DNA of 8,170 bases, taken from an uncultured Prevotella sp. Its GTDB lineage: Bacteria; Bacteroidota; Bacteroidia; Bacteroidales; Bacteroidaceae. Positions 7,100 to 8,170 of the stretch are shown here, piece after piece (within the stretch, counting starts at the first letter, position 1; the number at the start of each line of letters is the position of its first letter). Position numbers and translations under genes: made by a program. Where the stretch lies: the NCBI GenBank assembly GCA_900556795.1, contig USQD01000076.1:1-8170 (forward strand). The letters are read 5' to 3'. The notes below the pieces were generated by a model. The model was not told the origin of the DNA and ran no database searches. It saw only the letters and a program-made list of their open reading frames with translations.

Positions 7100-7591
7100 A
7101 TGGATAAAGATATAGACTATTATCTGGGTGCTTTTGAAAAGATGAAAAGGGCGCTTATGCGGGGCGTAAAAGCTCCGCATAAGCCTCTTTTGCTCTTGGC
7201 TATTTTAAATCTCTGCCAGCGGGGGTTCATAAAAGATAATCATATCGTTCTTTCAAGTGAGTTGGTTGGGGAGTTTAAAAGGTTATGGAGATTGTATATT
7301 GGTGAACAGAATACGGGTGGTAGTATTTATGTTGCAGAGGGATTGGCTATGGATATTCCTCATAGTTATCCTTTTAAATGTAGCATAGAGAATCCCTATT
7401 ATCATTTGCAGCATGAACCCTTTTGGCGATTGGTAAAAAATGAGAAAGGCAAAGAAAGGAAATTTTATTCTAGCTTAAAGTCTTTGCGTGATGGTTTTGC
7501 TTATGCAGAAATAGACCAGGAATTATATGATTTAATGGTTAATAGAGAGTCTGCTGTAATACTGGAGTGTAAGCTTCGGAAACTCGTATAA
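7100..7591 (+). CDS. Stand-alone SBD-like protein (ScoMcrA-type phosphorothioate-DNA sulfur-binding domain), no HNH domain
   Basis: A 163-residue protein resembling the N-terminal sulfur-binding domain of type IV restriction endonucleases such as ScoMcrA. Recognition points: YYLGAFEKM near the N-terminus; the hallmark KAPHKPLLLLAIL at 24-36; LSSELVGEFKRLW at 51-63; PYYHLQHEPFWRL at 99-111, which matches the family pattern P-F-W-R/H-L-x-x-D-G-x-W; and a C-terminal IDQELYDLM segment near 138-146. In the known enzymes an HNH nuclease domain follows; here the protein stops where the SBD normally ends. It could therefore bind modified DNA but would need a partner to cut. The ATG at 7100 lies 2 nt after the TGA of the translocase gene. 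An in-frame TTG at 7094 is a poorer start. The gene is AT-rich: hand-counted 60-nt rows give about 30-42% G+C, against 43-53% in rows sampled from three upstream genes. Whether it really reads sulfur, another modification or plain DNA is unknown. Confidence 0.78.
   Translation: MDKDIDYYLGAFEKMKRALMRGVKAPHKPLLLLAILNLCQRGFIKDNHIVLSSELVGEFKRLWRLYIGEQNTGGSIYVAEGLAMDIPHSYPFKCSIENPYYHLQHEPFWRLVKNEKGKERKFYSSLKSLRDGFAYAEIDQELYDLMVNRESAVILECKLRKLV
7153..7184 (+). repeat. Strong hairpin inside the start of the SBD-like gene
   Basis: GCTTATGCGG at 7153-7162 is perfectly complementary to CCGCATAAGC at 7175-7184. Three more pairs (one G-U) extend the stem to 13 bp and leave a 6-nt loop, GTAAAA. It lies at codons 18-29 and its right arm encodes part of the conserved PHKP motif. 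The sequence CTCTTTTG follows the stem, so it could act as a weak attenuator or slow ribosomes. Any regulatory role is an inference. Confidence 0.6.
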
Positions 7592-7640
7592 ACTAATCCC
7601 GAAGTATTTATGAATGCTTGCCAGGAGTAAAAATATGATA

Positions 7641-7736
7641 TGAAGCTTTTGCCCTTGCAGGGCGCATTGCTGACTGCGAGTGTACCCAGGGCGCTGCCCT
7701 GGGCTAAGAGCTTTTGGGCTTTCAGCCCGTTCCTGA
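7641..7736. repeat. Bacteroidales triple-hairpin intergenic repeat (REP-like)
   Basis: Three short GC-rich palindromes sit in a row: GCCCT-TGC-AGGGC at 7651-7663, CCCAGGGC-GCT-GCCCTGGG at 7685-7703, and GGGCT-TTC-AGCCC at 7716-7728. AGCTTTTG occurs before the first (7644-7651) and before the third (7709-7716). I recognise this arrangement as a repeat scattered between genes in Bacteroides and Prevotella, often misread as a protein containing SPGQRPGY. It lies between convergent genes (stops at 7591 and 7752), where its stems could act as a two-way transcription end or stabilise mRNA 3' ends. The outer borders are approximate. Confidence 0.75.
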
Positions 7737-7751
7737 ACCACCTGCAAAGTT

Positions 7752-7925
7752 CTATTTTATGTTCGACCTTTCGAGTATTGTGCGCATAGCATGATAGCGA
7801 GGATCTTTTTTGATGTCTCGCTTGGGACTAATATCATATTTGTGCTCTGTTTCGTCTGCCATTTCTTGGAAACGACGAGCCGCCTCACCATAGAGTGTTG
7901 GTATTGCTTTTATTGGATAAGCCAT
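7752..7925 (-). CDS. Tiny hypothetical protein (57 aa), second gene of a minus-strand pair
   Basis: I read this frame on the minus strand from an ATG at 7925 to a TAG at 7752-7754. It begins MAYPIKAIPTLYGEAARRFQ, continues with a charged EMADETEHKYD segment and ends in RTILERSNIK. It is soluble, with no signal peptide or membrane segment. The opening pattern, isoleucine-lysine-x-isoleucine-proline, then G-E-A-A-x-R-F, looks like short Bacteroidota proteins I have seen before, but I cannot name a family. Its start lies 16 nt inside the end of the upstream 62-residue gene, the overlap expected of a coupled pair. Size and overlap would suit an antitoxin or small regulator, which is a guess. It is too short for many gene callers, so it may be missing from existing annotations. 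Confidence 0.6.
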   Translation of the reverse strand: MAYPIKAIPTLYGEAARRFQEMADETEHKYDISPKRDIKKDPRYHAMRTILERSNIK

Positions 7926-8098
7926 AATCCTTCTGCCTTTAATTCTTCTATAAATTCTTCAAAATCTGTAGCCTTGCCTGTCCTTTCGTACTCCGCTTCA
8001 ATGGCTTCAATCCTAGCCACGGCTTCTTTTTCATTAGCCGGATGCCAGCCAACAGGAATCGGCTGCTCTTCTGGCAATGTATATCTTTTCTCTTTCAT
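7910..8098 (-). CDS. Small acidic hypothetical protein (62 aa), first gene of a minus-strand pair
   Basis: A 62-residue soluble protein beginning MKEKRYTLPEEQPIPVGWHP, followed by a probable long helix rich in Glu and Ala (NEKEAVARIEAIEAEYERTG) and a second acidic helix (DFEEFIEELKAEG). I do not recognise the family. The ATG at 8098 is preceded by AAGGAAAGAG about 4 nt upstream, a reasonable ribosome-binding site. The stop at 7910-7912 overlaps the start of the 57-residue gene, and the two genes are convergent to the defence operon. The acidic helical design and the two-gene layout resemble small toxin-antitoxin or antitoxin-only units, but neither protein shows a known toxin motif. The pair may equally be an ordinary chromosomal flank of the island. 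Confidence 0.65.
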   Translation of the reverse strand: MKEKRYTLPEEQPIPVGWHPANEKEAVARIEAIEAEYERTGKATDFEEFIEELKAEGLWLIQ

Positions 8099-8170
8099 AA
8101 GCTCTTTCCTTTATAGTTTTCTTTTGAATTGTCTAATCAGATATCTAGGGCTTCTTCTCATATCCCATAA
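8099..8170. other. Upstream region of the minus-strand pair, no certain element
   Basis: These 72 nt precede the 62-residue gene and should contain its promoter. Read on the minus strand I find AAGGAAAGAG near the start codon but no convincing Bacteroidota promoter (TTTG near -33 with TAnnTTTG near -7). The window ends here. Confidence 0.4.

Noticed and set aside
73..7591. BREX, DISARM or a complete Dnd/Ssp system
   Set aside because: No PglZ, BrxL, DUF1998 (DrmB), phospholipase-D nuclease, DndA/DndC or SspA-D homologue is visible; only DndD/DndE-like parts are present.
7641..7736. CRISPR array or intrinsic terminator
   Set aside because: The hairpins differ from one another and have no regular spacers, so it is not CRISPR; none is followed by a clean U-run, so a classical terminator cannot be claimed.
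7532..7747. Minus-strand 71-residue frame containing SPGQRPGY
   Set aside because: It is a translation of the Bacteroidales hairpin repeat, a known type of false gene call.

Overview
The window is one end of an assembled contig, most likely from a gut-type Bacteroidales (Prevotella/Segatella/Bacteroides-like) genome. Three things suggest this: a triple-hairpin intergenic repeat that I recognise as common in that order, genes packed together mostly without Shine-Dalgarno sites, and moderate G+C (about 43-53% in core-gene rows I counted by hand). The first 72 bases are not biological. They are an Illumina TruSeq index adapter preceded by six T, so the contig breaks inside the first gene.

Positions 73-7591 hold one tight co-directional operon of six genes that reads as a DNA modification/anti-phage locus. 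In order these are: the C-terminal part of a beta-class adenine DNA methyltransferase (73-838, 5' truncated); a type III Res-like helicase with a C-terminal PD-(D/E)xK nuclease (852-3224); a 74-residue small protein (3254-3478); a DndD-like SMC/Rad50-type ATPase (3478-5493); a fusion of a DndE-like N-terminus to a HerA/FtsK-like translocase ATPase (5499-7097); and a 163-residue stand-alone domain resembling the sulfur-binding domain (SBD) of ScoMcrA-type phosphorothioate-dependent endonucleases (7100-7591). Gaps are 13, 29, -1, 5 and 2 nt.

The mixture is the striking part. DndD-like, DndE-like and SBD-like modules belong to the DNA phosphorothioation world, yet no DndA, DndB or DndC sulfur-chemistry gene is visible. 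The modification gene present is a methyltransferase, and the nuclease is a type III-style helicase-nuclease. A plausible reading, by inference, is a methylation-based restriction system that has recruited Dnd-derived ATPases as its sensing/translocation engine, with the SBD-like gene as an accessory reader. The helicase + methylase + ATPase set may overlap with the class called Hma in defence-system databases (recalled, not checked). The last gene is clearly more AT-rich than the rest, which suggests later acquisition.

Positions 7592-7751 hold the Bacteroidales hairpin repeat, between convergent transcription units. On the minus strand, 8098 down to 7752 encodes two overlapping tiny conserved-looking proteins (62 and 57 residues) of unknown function. 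The window ends 72 nt upstream of their first start codon, where I see nothing certain. I found no tRNA, rRNA, CRISPR array or insertion sequence.
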